DNA from: Asterochloris sp. CNOR1
Lineage: Eukaryota; Chlorophyta; Trebouxiophyceae; Trebouxiales; Trebouxiaceae
Reading direction: 5' to 3'
Length of the DNA: 64,000 bases
Assembly (NCBI GenBank): GCA_963969365.1
Contig: OZ017758.1
Coordinates: 1,674,001 to 1,738,000, forward strand
This document shows, piece after piece, positions 35,738 to 49,100 of this stretch. The notes below the pieces were generated by a model, which was given only the letters and a program-made list of their open reading frames with translations, did no database searches and was not told the origin of the DNA. The position numbers and the translations under genes are program-made. The stretch's first letter is position 1. Each line of letters opens with the position of its first letter.

Positions 35738-38700
35738 TCAGGCTTGCGAGTCGGCTGTCTCTGCCCCCGCCTTGTCCAGCGCTGGCACCTGTCCAGCAGA
35801 CGGGATGTGCTTCAGGGTCTTTATGGTTACCTGGCGCTTGTAGCTGCGGGCAACCTCAGCTTGGCTGATGGTGACAACTGCTGCCTCCTGTAGAGTGTCC
35901 TTCAAATCAATGCCCAGTGCCTGCACCCTCAGCTGCAGTCTGTGCTGGACAGCTGCCTGGGCTGCCTTCTCCTCTTCCGTCATCCCAAAGTCATCAGCCC
36001 AGTTGCCAGACAGCAGGTCCTTAAGGCTGATGCGCATGGGCTGGTAGGTGCCCAGCTCGTCCTCCTCTGCTGGCTGTTTCTTGACCTGCGCTGTAATCAC
36101 CAAGTCACACACCCCAGCACTGCATCTGTGTTCAGTAAGAGCAGGAGCTGTGTTGGATGAGCAGGTACGCTGCAACAAAATGACAGGAGCAGGCCCAACC
36201 AGTGAGTTTAGGTCATGAAGGGATGCAGAACTCCAGCCTGTTACCTCTTGCGCCGCTTCTGCAGCATGCCCAGCGGGTGCCTCCTGAGAAGCAGCAGGAG
36301 CCTCCGCCTTGGGCTTCCCAGCCTCCAAAAGCTTCTCCCTGGCTGCAGCCCTGATGACCTCCTGTGGTCAAGGAGCTGGCTGTGAAGAGCAACAATCGAT
36401 CCCTAGTTCAAACACTTGAACACCAGCAACCTGTAGTGCGCTGCGATGACTGCAATGTGGGTGCACACTTTCACAGGTTGACTGCAGACACACAGCATAA
36501 GCAAGCCAGCAAGGCTCACCGTCTTCTGCAGGCGGGTGATGCCTGTCTCAAACACCATGTGCTGCAGAAGTGCCTGCATCTCTGCCGGCGAGATCATGGG
36601 CCGGAAACGGGGCTTGCCTGGCAGCTGCAGCCAGGGAGGCAGAAGTTGTACTCACTGCCTGTTGGGTGGCCCCAGCATGCTGCCAGCAGTGGCCACCGCC
36701 TGCCACCAAGCAACACAAGGAGGCAGGGGACGGCCATGCCTGCAGTGCAATGCTGCAGTGTCTGTCAGCACCACCCTGGCAAAGCCTCTTGTGTAAGCTG
36801 CATACACTTTCCTTGACACAGCCACACCTTCAGACACCCACCTGGTGTTGCCGTGGCACCTCATACCCCTCGTTCACGATCTTCTTGGCCAGCTGCAGCT
36901 CGTGCTGGCGCCTCAACTCGCACATGGCCTGCGTTTTGAGGCGCCAGTAGCGCGCCAGCAGGGTCACAAAGGCCCTACGCTTGAGTTTGAGGAAGGCCCG
37001 TGCCACCAGAGTCCTCACGGCCCTGGCAGCAAGAGGTGGGCAGCTGCTGAGAGGGCTCATGGGGACCCGGCATGGCTGAGAACAAGCTGAGGGGTTCTGG
37101 ATTGCCAAGGTGTGCCTCTGAGGCTGCAGCTCAGATCTGGCCTTCCTCCAGCAAGGGGGCTCAGGGTGAACCCCAGTCAGAGGTGCAGGTGCAGTACTCA
37201 TGGGATGCAAAACACAACCCTCAGAGTGTCACCGCTCACGAATCTACAAGATGCCATGACAAGAAGCGCCAGGTCACGCCCTCTAGACCACAGCACAGCT
37301 GCCTTCAAGCATGTTGATGACTGCCGGCCATGCAAGTTCCCGCCGGCAGCCCCGACCTGGGGGCTCGCCGCCCGTCCTCAAGAACCACAGCGTCGTCTGC
37401 GTCAGGCTCCAGGGCAGCAAAGTCCTTGCTGCTCATCTCCAGGGCCTTGGCCAGGGGGGTCACGTCTTTCTCCTTTGGCTGGGGCTTGGCAGGCTTGAAC
37501 TCACGATGCAGCGTCGCCCCGGGAGATGATGACTCAGCCGGAAGAGGAGCCCCGAGCCGACCTGTCCCTGTTGCCACCGCCCCCTGCTTGCCTGCAGCAG
37601 CGTCTGCAGGGCTGGGCCGGCCTGCAGTGCTGCCCAGCCTGCCGGTGCCTGCTGGGCCGCCCGGCAGCATGCCACCGGCACCGGCCTGGCTGGCGGCTGC
37701 AGCAGGCTGCCCCTTGCCCGCCCTGCCCTCCCCTGCGCCCTTGCTGGGTCCTGGAGCAGCGCCTGGCTTTGTAGCGGCAGCTGCAGGCTGCAGCTGGTCT
37801 GGCGGCAGTGCCTGACTGCGGGACATCGTTCCACCTGCCACCAAGCCCCGCTTGTTGTATTGCCATCGCCTGCTCTCCTGCTCTGCCAGAGCCTTGCGCT
37901 CTCCAGCCTGCAGGCAAACACGCCAACACTTGCTCATGGGAGGGTGGCTGTGGCAAGGGGACTGAGCCCTACCAAGAGGGGATGGACGTCGGGGGAGGTT
38001 TCTGCAATGTTGTGCAAGTCCACACCAGGCAAGTGGCGCAAAGGACCTAGCGGAGCTGTGCCTTACAGCTCAAGTACCATCTGCATCTAAGGCAGCGCCA
38101 GCTTGCCTGCTGAGTCTGGTGCCATCAGCTCTCACCATCAGCTGCGCGGCAACAGCGGACAGCTGTGCGAAGCGAGCCAGCTGCAGCGCTGTCGCAGCCT
38201 CCCTCGCCTGCAGCACCTTGATGCGCACGTCCTTCATGGCCAGTGTGAATCGATTGGAGCGTTCCAGGTCACCCAGGAAGCGCAGCGTCAGGGCAGCTCC
38301 CCTGCGCCGCCTGGAGGCACATGCAGCTCATTTCAGGCCTTTTGATCAGCGCTCTGCGGCAAGCATGGGATGGGTACATGCAGCAGCAGGGCTCCAATTC
38401 CTGCACCACTTGCAGGCGGGAATCTTTTTCCTTGCTCAGTGCAGTCCCCCTGAAGCCAGCCTGCCAGGTAAGTGCCTGCAGGAAGCAGGACAGCCATGCT
38501 TGTCAAAGTGTGCACCTCATGTGCTGCATGTTGGGCCCTGCGTGGATAGACTGTGAGGCACTGTGCGCAGATGCAGGGCAGCCTCCCCACGCTGCCTGCA
38601 GGCACAATGGCCACAATGTCCAGCGTGAGTGCTGTGGTCTGGGAGTGGAGGCATCATCTTCAGCTGCGCTGCGCTTCTGCTCTGGCTGCAGACAACAGCT

Positions 38701-41650
38701 TGAGGCTCCACCATTGAGCACAGATAACAGAAGCAGCAACGTCAGGATACATGGGCGCTTACATTGAGAACTGGTGAAAGCCAGACAGTGCTCCAGCCCT
38801 GAGCAGGACTGCTGGAGCATGGGAGTCAATGAGATCGCAGTCCTCCAGCTGCACGTGCAGGCCAGCATGTGTGAATAGCACAAGAGCAGGCTTGGCAGCT
38901 CACCGCACGTGACACCGCGGCCAGACATTGTGGCGGAACAGCCTCTGCAGCACGCCTGTGGCCTTGCGGAGGCTCCTGAATTGTTTGCGGGCGGAGTAAC
39001 CCCGCCAGTGTCGCTGCACCAAGACGCAGGCTGTGTACAAACTGGCTTCGCGCTGCAGCAGCAGGACACTGTATATCATTGATCTGGATCATGCTCAAAC
39101 TGCCGCAGTGTCCTGAAAGACAGCACAAAAGCCAGGAAGAGGCGCCAAGACAGACAGGCTGGTCGAGCCTGGCTGCACCCTTTACCAGAGCACAGCACCA
39201 CCAGGGGCCATCTCGCTGCTGCAGAGGGGAGCAGGATCATGAGAGTTCTGGTGTAGCAGTGGACACTGTTCACGTGGGCCAGACAATCTAAGGCTTTTCG
39301 GGGAGGGCATGTTGGGCCTCTCCGCTGTGCGGGCTAGGTGTAAGAAGGCCCCTTACAGACGGCCTCCCCGCTGAAAGTTGTCCCCCTTTTCTTCTCCATC
39401 TTGAAGTGAGGCCGGCCAGCCTGACAAGATGCTGGTCAGCCGTGGATACTACTGCAGGCAGCCCAGGCCCACCTGCCGCTGCTTCCGCCTCCGCAGCAGC
39501 ACCTCCCGCAGGTGCGCCACCCGTGAGGCCACCGCCACCACCTTGCCCAGCTCAGCGGCTCGCCAGCGCAGGGCCTCGCGCTCCCGGGCAGTCTCCCGTG
39601 CGGCCTGCAGCTCAGCCTTGAGCAGCTCGGGGCGCTGCGCACTGCAGCGCATCTGCTCCAGGCGCTGCTGCTCCCGGGCAGCGTGCTGCCTGCGCACCCT
39701 ACAGGGGGGCAAACGCTGGTGGCAGAGAGATGTTGAGTGCAGCAGCATCGAGCAGTGCAGGGACGGCAACAAATGCTGCTCGTGGGCAGCGCACTGCTGG
39801 AACGCACAGCAGGGGCACTGAAATTTTGGTCTACAAGGGGAGCACCGAAGCGCTCACAGGCTCTGCTCAAGCAATGGCAGCAGGGGGCCCTGGGCAGCGC
39901 AACCAGTACCGATAGAGGAGGACTTGATAGCCACTTCAGGCCAAAGCCATGCCCTTTCTCTGGAACGTGAGACCGTGCGGCAACTCAAAAGTATTGCAGT
40001 CCTTAGTGCATTGCGCCTGGCAGTTGCCCAGCCAGACCACTGTGAGCCACATGTTCCCAGCCAAGTAGGGCACTCCTCCAAAACAGACTAACCTCTTCAT
40101 GCGCTGGGTCTGCTCTGTGAACCACTGCTCACGGTGCTCCTGGAGCAGCTTGGGCTTCCAGAGTGCAGCCAACCTGGCATTGGCTGCCACAAGGTCCAGG
40201 TGCTGCTGCTTATCTGCAGGCAGCCGGGTGTGCTGAAACCTCTGCTGCTGCAGCATATCTAGTGAGTTGCACAGCTGCCACCATATCCACATGCTGCTGC
40301 TTGACTGCACAAGGACACGCTGGGCTGCGACTCCCGCTGCTGCAAGCGATAAGGAGTCTAGATTGAGGAGACAGGCAGCTTGGCTTGACATACTCTGGCA
40401 CTGCATCTGATCAGGCATCTTGCTCCCCTGCACCCGACGTGCGTACCCTGGACTTGGCGGGAGTGATTGGAAAGCATCAAGACTGGGCCTGACCAGACAC
40501 ACGCATGTGTCCGTCTTGGTCCACAGCAGCCCCACCGTCAGCTGCAAGACCCCTGCTGCAGTGTTCACACCCTGGTCTGAACTGCTGAGCTTGGAGCTGT
40601 GCTTCTGGATCAGGGCTGGATGCAGCATGCATCACATGCCTCTTGTGGCCTGCACCAGGGCCCCCTGCTTGGCATGCATCAGGCAACCCCAAGGATTGCC
40701 CTACTCAGAGTGACTCCTGCTGGGTGGCCTTCCACCAGAAGGGATCTGAGGGACTGCTGTCATGCATCGTGTGTCTGTGCATGCTGACTTCTGGCTGCAG
40801 ATGAGATGCGCACCTGGTGAGGCAGCAGTGCTGCTGTCACCAGGGTTCATGCAATCCAGAGCACTGTGGTCCCGGCTGGTGGATGCACTGCAGGTCTGAC
40901 AGGCCACATGCACGCCTCGGCCAGCAGAGTTGCTGCTCTCAGCAGCAAGCCCCTCTAGTGTGGTGTGCGCACTGTGGTTCTGGCTGGTGTACTTGGAGAT
41001 GCGCTCGTGCAGCAGGGCCTGCGCGTTGGCGTCCATGCGCAGCACGCGCAGCTTCTGATCCACCAGCCTCTGCGTGCGGCCCCGCCCCTGGCCTCCCTGC
41101 AACAGGGCAGACACACACTGCAGTGTCGCCAAGCCAGAATGCATTTTGCCAGCAGCACAGCATCGCCACTGCGTTTGCACCCACCCCTGGGCCAACCCCA
41201 GTGGTGGGCCATCGACGCGCACAGCGAACCCAGGACTGTCAGTGCCCTGCCCACTCAGCCTCTCCTGTTGCAGCAGCTAGCCAGCGGTGCACTGCCTGAC
41301 CATCACCCACAATGCAAGTGAAGCTCTATGCAGACCAGAGCCATTCATGGCACCTGACTTGACCTGCTGGGCCCCGACGGCAGCTGCTGCATGGATGGCA
41401 AGCACCCAGCTGCTCACAGCCCCAATGCCTAACACTGTCGCGGTGAAGACATGTCCAAGGAACTTTCACAGGCAACTGATGTCACAATCATATGCAACCA
41501 CCATCATGCAGGCGCACCTGTGGGTGGAATCCGGCGCCCTGCATCAACAGGCGCCGTGCCCGCACACACTGCTGCAGGGGATGCCGGTGCTGGCTGAGCA
41601 GGGAGAGCCGCGAGGGGCTGCCTCTCAGGTGGTCCTCAGCCTGGGGACGG
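35738..41650 (-). CDS. IQ-motif, coiled-coil protein (5' end unresolved)
   Basis: Probably binds calmodulin or centrin through IQ motifs; the exact family was not recognised. Reading from high to low coordinates, exons include HPLQQCVRARRLLMQGAGF (41525-41640), then in phase QRLVDQKLRVLRMDANAQ (about 40990-41095), LVAANARLAALWKPKLLQEH (40095-40250), and a charged helix with LKAELQAARETAREREALRW (39450-39700). VQRHWRGYSARKQFRSLR (about 38975-39030) is a good IQ motif. DLERSNRFTLAMKDVRIKVL follows at 38130-38310, then a Pro/Gly/Ala-rich disordered exon (37330-37920), a second basic IQ-like helix (ARAFLKLKRRAFVTLLARYW, about 36930-37010), EVIRAAAREKLLEAGKPKAE (36300-36360) and an acidic C-terminus ending at 35738 after TYQPMRISLKDLLSGNWADD. 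Basic helices spaced by coiled coil recall Sfi1-like or ciliary IQ proteins. It converges on NUP160, with 163 bases between stops. Confidence 0.66.
39292..39379. repeat. Imperfect inverted repeat enclosing smaller hairpins
   Basis: The left arm, about 39292-39308 (GGCTTTTCGGGGAGGGC), pairs imperfectly with the right arm 39361-39379 (GGCCTCCCCGCTGAAAGTT). Inside are TGTAAG (39339-39344) facing CTTACA (39352-39357) and CCGC-TGT-GCGG (39322-39332). On the plus strand the right arm is followed by a C run and TTTT. It lies in an intron of the IQ-motif gene. It may be a small structured RNA or a miniature inverted-repeat element; I cannot tell which. Confidence 0.5.
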
Positions 41651-43137
41651 TCCTCGTGGCCCCGCAGCAGAGGCGCGCTGGTGCGCCCATGCAAGGGCCC
41701 ATGCAGCGCTCCTGCATGTGGTGTGGTATGCATGCTGTGCAGCACAGCATGTAGCGCAGGATGCAAAGGTGCGCCGCCAGGCCTGTGCCAGGGCCCATGC
41801 AAAGCGCCTGCTCTGCAGCGTGGCACACTGTTTGGAGACTGGGAAGCCCGGGACCATGTGCAGTCTTTGTATGCAATGTGGCCCGCCCTGTGACATTGGT
41901 GGCAGACAGGTCCGCCACAGGTTCAAGGGCCCGCTGCAGCATGCTCACATGCGTGTGGGGTGGCATGGCGCACTGCTGGCATGCAGGACATGCATGCAGC
42001 TCAGGCCAGCATGTACCCCTTGCAGAGGATCACCATTGTGTGCGTGACCAGCAGGGTCGTGCAGGCGCTGCGCATGGTCAGGCTGGGGGCTGAGGTGCTG
42101 CTGCGAGGCTTCAGTGCTCTGAGCCAGCCCAATGGCAATCTGTGCGGGGCTGTGGTCTTGGCTGGAGCTGGCATGGAGCGGTGGCAGGGGTGTCGTGCTG
42201 TAGAATGCTGCACTCGTGTGGCGGCTGGAGGCGTGCTGCGGCTGATGCTGGCATGCAGGGAGCTGGCTGGCCGCCTGCTGAGGCCCCCAAGGCTGCATTG
42301 CAAGGACCCATTATGGGTGCCAGCATTGAGGAGGTGCGGCTCTTCCAACACAACAAGGGGCCTTACTCACACCACAAGCAACACCTGCTGCAGTGCACAG
42401 TGCACGCAGCTACCTGGGCAGGTGACTCAGTGTTGATCACATCTGCATGATCAATAAGTTCTGCAGGCATAAGAGTTCCAGATGCTTAGCTGGTCTGGGC
42501 ACTGTCTGTGATGCAACAAACATCTCAGCACCCACTGGGCTTCTGGGTGCCTCGGTTTAGCCAACTGACAGGTTGCCTTGTCTGTTCTGGCTGAGCGGAT
42601 TGGAACTGAAAGACAGCTTCCAGGGCCTGTGAGCCCTGAAACATGCTGAGCATGGCCCCTGTTCCCAACACCATCTACAACCTATCCTGCGTGTGTCTCC
42701 CCATCAAGCTTTATTCCATTGCAGTGCCTGCACAGAACGTGCAGAAAGTCTGACGAAAGCGTCTCGACTCCTCTTCTTTCATCACAGACTTCAGTAGACG
42801 TCTTTCGGGCGCAGCAGTCCTGACCTGTCTGAGAAGCATGGCAGACAGCCCAATGGAAAGGCTTTAGAGACAGTATTCAGCAGTAGCCGGCTGGCCCACA
42901 CATAGCAGTGCGCCCCTCTGCCGTTTGCAAGGGAGCACACCAGGATTCCGGATCGCGGTGTGAGTCTTCAGGAATTTTCTGGTCAGGGGCAGATTATGGC
43001 TAAGTGCCAGACAGTGGACTGACACCTGACAGACACTGCCCACCAAGTGATGAGTCGCGTGAAGCACCATATGCAGCTGGTCAAGCCTAACAGAGTGAGC
43101 TGAGCACTGCCTGACTTCCTGCAGGAGTTGAGAGGTC
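41651..43137. other. Region between the IQ-motif gene and topoisomerase I
   Basis: It holds no gene I can name. Minus-strand frames around 41950-42350 could contain further 5' exons of the IQ-motif gene, but none has a clear start or splice pair. The part from about 42450 to 43137 is less GC-rich, has no long frame, and probably holds the divergent promoters and the topoisomerase 5' untranslated region. Confidence 0.4.
41680..41813. repeat. Imperfect tandem duplication, spacing about 96 bases
   Basis: GGGCCCATGCAGCGCTCCTG (from 41695) and GGGCCCATGCAAAGCGCCTG (from 41791) are near copies. Each is preceded by GGTGCGCC (41680 and 41768). The segment also has many ATGCA and GCATGC palindromes, so frames through it on both strands are rich in Met, His and Cys without looking like real protein. 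Confidence 0.6.
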
Positions 43138-46100
43138 ATGGAGACAGTTGCCAAACCCAATAGGAATGCCGCTCTGGAAAGCGATTCAGACGATGACATG
43201 CCACTCTCCGACAGGCTGCAGTCTCCCTCTAAGCCCCTGAACGGGGCCAGGGAAGGTGCCGCCTCGCCAGACAGGGCTGCTCCAGTGCAACCCAAGGTAC
43301 CAGGGGGGCAGCCAGTTCAGGCGGGCGGCGCTGCAGAACCCAGCGGCAATGCAGCTGGTGCCAAGGCCAAGTCTGCTGAGGCTTCAGGGAAGGCTCCGTC
43401 CGAGCCCATCTCAAAGGCAGAGTCGCATGCTGCGGCTGCCAAGCATGCAGGAGCTGCACACGCGGGTCCGAGCAAGGCCAGCGATGGTGCAAAGGCGGGG
43501 CCAAGCAAAGCCATGGAGACCGGGCGAAGCAACACGATTGGTGCCCAGAAGGCTGGCCTCAGCAAGCAAGCTGCAACAGCAGGGCGACCCAGCTCTGCAG
43601 GGGCCAACGGCAAGGCCGCTGGGGCCGCACTTGCAGCCAACGGATCGCTGAAGCGAAAGGCGTCCCCTGTGTCGGACAGCTCAGACTCAGAAGATGATCA
43701 GCCCCTAGGTATGATGCCTGCACCTCTGATTGACGACTGAGCCCTGCTGCTTGCGAGTGGACACGCCTTGCTGCCTGCACATTAGCACGCTGCGGCCTGC
43801 CCCTTGTCTGCCAGACATTCTCACCTCAACAGGTCTGCCCCTGGTTTGCCCGCTGCAAAGCCTTGCTGCCTGCACAATCGCACAGTCGCATGCTGTTATG
43901 CTGACGGCCTTTCTGTCAAGCGATTTGTGACGGAACAGGCCAGGCACAGTCATGACTGTGCTTGACCACTGGCTCTAGCAGACATTTGAGGCTGACTTCC
44001 CTGGCATGCAGCTGCTCGCAAGGCTGCGATGAAGACTCCTGCAAAGAAGCCGCCGGCGAAAAGGCCTCAACCTGCGCAGCCTGCCAAAAAGGGGGCCGGC
44101 GAGGCGCCCAAGCGCAAGCCGCCGGCCAAGAAGCCTGCCAAGCGCAAGCGCAGCTCAGGCAAGTCTGCATGGAGATTCATATTGATTAGCTGGTTTCTGC
44201 CCTCAAAGTTCTCGTGTGCTGGCAGGGGGGCCTGCCAGTCAGCCATGTGCTGGTTCTGACTGTCTGGCAGGGGGGCGGTGTGCCTCTCACTGTCGGCACT
44301 GTAGCCTCTGCCATGCTGGGCCCTTCAGACTGCTGTGGACCAGGGCAGTACAGCTCTTGTGCTTGCTGCAGGCTGGAGCATTGTGGCACTGTGTAGTCAC
44401 AAGTCTAGCGTGCTGCTGGTATGCCTTATTGTTGGTGCGTGCTGCCTGTGGCCGATGGCTGCTGCCCACTGTCTCTGAACTCAGCTGCAGCTTCTCTGAC
44501 TGCAGATGACAGTGAAGATGAGGAGTCCAGTGAAGATGAGGGGCCCAGCAGGGCGGCTGGGGGGGGCCGCCGCAGCAGCACGGCGGGAACACGGAGCAAG
44601 AAGGTGGGCATTGTTCTGAGACCTGCATGGCTGCAGCTGCAGCCACTGGTGTGGTGCAGCAGTCAGCTCAAGCAGCACTATGGGAGCGGCGCAGCAAGGG
44701 GGCGACGGGCAAGCAGCTCTGCCTCAATGCACATCTGCCATCGCATCTAAGGAGACTGTGCAGGAAGTGCATGCCCTAGCGCTTTGGCTAAGGCTGCCCT
44801 GAAGCTGGGGTGAGAGCCCTGCACCAAAATGGCTTGGGCCAAGCAGCACCCTCTGCCGCCTAGTCCCTGACTCCTAGCAGCAGGACATTGATGGCAACAA
44901 TCTGCCTCTGCAACCTAGCCAAGCATACACACGAGCAAGCATTGAGCACCATCTCCACTGGTTCCTGACTTGTGTGCAGGACGTTGATGGCAAGGAGCTA
45001 AAGTGGTTAACGTTGCAGCACTCAGGGGTCCTGTTCCCGCCCGAGTACAAGACCCATGGGGTCAAAATGTTGTATGATGGTGCTCCCGTGGACTTGAATG
45101 TGGCTCAAGAGGAGGTGGCCACCATGGCTGCCAGCATGGTGGAGACTGACTACTTCTCCAAGGACACCTTCCTTAAAAACTTCTGGGAGGGCTTCAAGAA
45201 GGTGGGCGCATCGTGTGGTGCGGCAGTGCGTGTGCCTTGGGGGGCGCTGGCACTGTCTGGGAGCAGGTGGACACTGTCTGGGAGAAGGGAGGCTGTGCCT
45301 TGCTGGGCAAGGGCTGCTTGCTGAGGGCCTGCTGACACAAAATCTGCGGGTCAGAGGAAGGAGGCGCTCACAGCTAATGGCTCTCAGCGCTACTCTTCAG
45401 GACATCCCTGGGACGCTGACTGTCCTTTCCATTGCCTCTCAGGGACAGTGGCTGTGTCATTGCCTGTTGGCGCACCCTTCTATCTGGAGTGCACAGGCTA
45501 TCAAGCCGCGGCTTTGCCCCCTGTGGTGTCCAGTGCGCTGAGGTCACCAGCAAGCAGGTGCTGGGGCCTGGCCACAGATTGAAGTTGCGCAGCACTCTGC
45601 TTTGCCATGCAGGTACTGGGCCCCAGCCACAAGATCAAGTTGCTGGAAAAGTGCGACTTCCGCCCCATCTACGAGCACCTCATGGCTGAGCGGGAAGCCA
45701 AGAAATCTCTGTCCAAGGAGGTGGGCTTTGCAGCAATGTGTTGGCAGTCTTGAAAAGCAGATGTGCAGCTCTGTATCTGGCCTGGGTAGGTTACTAAAGA
45801 AGCCTGGAAGTCTCTGTCCCAGGAGTTGATCTCCAAAAGCTCTGCATCAAATGGGGGCAAACCCCTGACTGAACGCAGTGATTGGCTAAGCTTGACGCTG
45901 GGGAGAAGTTGCCAACCAAGGAGGTGGGCACTGGATGGATACACCTGCACAGCCTCTAGAGGGCGGCAGGCAACTGCCACGATTGCATCCAAGGCGCCGC
46001 GAGCTAAATGTCAGACTGCTGCCTTGCAGCAGCTCATGCCCTTATGTGCCCTGCTACAGGCCTTGCCTTTCTGGTATGCAGTTCAGCAACCCCTCCTGTA

Positions 46101-49100
46101 TCATCCGGCCGGCCTAGTCATCAAAGTGCCCCTGCTGGCTGCTGCAGGACAAGGCGGCGCAGAAGGCAGATAAGGACGCTATGGAGGCAAAATACAAATT
46201 TGCAATGGTGGACGGGCGAAAGGAGCAGGTTTGTGGAGCCAATATTTGCAGTCCTGGGTCTGCCGGCAAGAGTGTCGGCACAGACGCAAGGCTGTGCAGC
46301 AGTGTCATGGGCCAGGCTAAAGATGGTCGAAGGTTTAAGCCATGCAACGGCGGTCGGTAGTATGTGCGCTGCACTGTCATACAGGCTTACTACAGCAGGG
46401 TCCTTGTGAAGCAGGGTACTATGGCCCCAAAGTGCAGGTGCATGGTTCCAGCTGCCTTTGCCTGCCGCTGCAATGATCAGGGGCCCTTTCAAGGCCCCGG
46501 AAATGCGACCTCCTGGCACAGGTGGTCACCTTTCGCACTTGACCATACAGCCTTTGAGGAGTGGGCACTGCCTATCAGTGCCTGTTGTCAGGAGGTGGAG
46601 GTCAAAGCTACCAGTTGCTGATGCCCATTGCTGTGTGTCCAGGTGGGCAACTTTAGGGTAGAGCCGCCAGGCCTGTTCCGGGGGCGGGGAGAGCACCCGA
46701 AGATGGGACGTATCAAACGCCGCATCTACCCCCGGGACATTACTATCAACATCGGTGAGCCAGCCATGCATGATGCTGTTAGCATGACTGGCTGCTGTCT
46801 GGCATTGAGATGTGCTGTGTTCTGGGAGGCCCTGTGTCCAGCGGCCATATAGCCAGCTGTCTGGACTTGTTTGTGTCCCTTCCAGAGGCTATAGGGCCCT
46901 GCATCATGCTGCCTGTCCAATGCTGCAGGTGCTGGGGTCCCCGTTCCAGAACACCCGTATGAGGGCCAGAAGTGGAAGGAGGTCCGCCACGACCGCACGG
47001 TCACCTGGCTGGCCTTCTGGAAGGACCCCATCAGCGACAACCAGTACAAGTATGTATGGCTGGCCGCCAACTCTGCCTTCAAGGCCAGCGCTGATCAGGA
47101 GAAGTACGAGAAGGCGCGCAAGCTCAAGGTTAGCTGAAATCTCTATTTCAGCCATTCCATTGTTGGCATCCGGGGTTGTCTGGAACAGCTTAGTTTGCTC
47201 CAATGCTCAAGGAGGCCTGTGGTGCTGCTGCATGCTTGCTCCAGCGCCAGGTGGCACTTTGTTGTTGCTGTGTTGGCCCCTATCGGCGTGCCATATGACA
47301 CGGCGTGCAGGCCTGAGGTTAGTTGCGGATTCAACAGGGTTTGTTCTCGGCTGGCTGCGGTACATTGCAAGATGCTATGTGTGGGGCATGTTCATGCTTT
47401 GCACAAGGGCTTCCCTGTGTGAGCAGTGCTCTCTGGTGTCCAACATGTCTGGCTCAGTAGTAGCAGAGTGTGTTCCCTGCTGCCGGCCATGCTGCTGTGC
47501 AGCCGTCTCTCAGGCAGCCTGCTCCCTTGACTGGCTGGCACTGCCGCATGATGCTGACCCCTGTGGCTTGGCCTGCTGCAGGGCTTGATTGACAAGATCC
47601 GCAGGGTCTACGAGTCGGACTGGGACAGCAGTGACTACCAGGCTCAGCAGATGGGGGTGGCCATGTACTTTATTGACAAGCTGGCACTCCGTGCGGGGCA
47701 CGAGAAGGAGGAGGATGAAGCTGACACTGTGGGGTGCTGCAACCTCAAGGTGGGCACCCATGTTGCCATGTGCTGCAATACAGACAAATGTAACAGGCGC
47801 AACACTTCTGCACCTACACGTGACATGGGTGGCAGGCTCCAGATCCGGTGGTAGGCTTCTGATGTCTGCTTGCGTGTTACGAGCGCCTTCTGGTGTTGGA
47901 CTCTAAAGCTTGGCGCTGCGCGATACACACTTGCTCAGTGCCACTACATACAATTGCACCAGTGTTTGCAGGAGAGCCGCGGCTGTATGTCACCAGCACT
48001 CGCTGCGCCTGTCCCAGTCAGTCATGCCTGCAGGGTCTGCCCCTGCGGGCCCTGCGTCATCTGAATGCTGAGAGGTGCACAGGCTCACCTCAAGCTTGTT
48101 CTGACCTCGGATCCGTGCTGGGCTGTGCAGGTCAGCAACGTGGAGTGCTTGGAGGGGGATCATATCAGATTTGACTTCCTGGGGAAGGACAGCATCAGAT
48201 ATGAGAACGAGGTGAAGGCCCACCCCAAGGTCTGGAGGCTGGTTGAGAAGTTCTGCAGAAAGGACGGCGGCAACAAAGGTGAGCCCGGGGCGGGAGGCGT
48301 GCGCAGCTGATCAAGGGGCCCACTCTGCAGCAGCGGGGCTTGAGATCTGTTCACTGTCAGCACTCCCAAGACATCCTTGCGGGACAGGCGGTGTTGATGT
48401 GGAGCACTAATCTGTCCAGCGTGGGATAGGAAGTTATGTGCTGGATAGGGGTTTTCATTCTTTTGCTGAGCACTGCTCACGCTGTCCTTGTGTCAACCAG
48501 TGATGACAGTTGTGCCTGCCTGTCTGCAGCGCACTGCTCTGGCATGCTGACTTTGACGCTTGCTCTTGCCAGCTGGTGTGCCTGCCTGCCTACAGATAAG
48601 GAGGAGAACGACCAGCTTTTTGAGACTATGGACGCCAACGATCTGAACAAGCGCATGAAGGACTTCATGCCTGACCTCAGCGTCAAGGTGTTTAGGTGGG
48701 TCTGGGCTGCATGCGGTGCCTAAGTGAGCGGCAGCAAGCACGCGGCACAAGGGCCCTGGGCAAGGCTGTCCTGCATGGACTGGGGAGTAGATCAGCTGCC
48801 CTTGGGCAAACTGCATCTTCATGGTGTTCATAACTGTCTCACCTGATTGCTTCCTGGGGTTGGCTGCCGGCGTGTACAGCAGTATGTCATGTCTAGACTC
48901 GGTGTAAGAGTCTTCAGGCAGCCCTGGGCTGCTATGCCCTGGCAAGCACCAAGAGCAGCAGCCTCCTGTGGACGTCTTTCCTGCACAGCCCAGAACACTG
49001 CTCTTGCTGGCCTGAAATGCCCCCACAATCTGACAAGGTCCCCTCACCTGCCTGTTGGCAGTCTCTTTGTCCTGCCAGTGGTGTCTGTGACGCAAATCAG

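Noticed and set aside
41488-42436. Several overlapping frames on both strands rich in His, Met and Cys
   Set aside because: They run through a tandem duplication full of ATGCA and GCATGC units. Only the minus-strand exon at about 41525-41640 has a usable splice junction and phase-matched partner, so only that part was kept.
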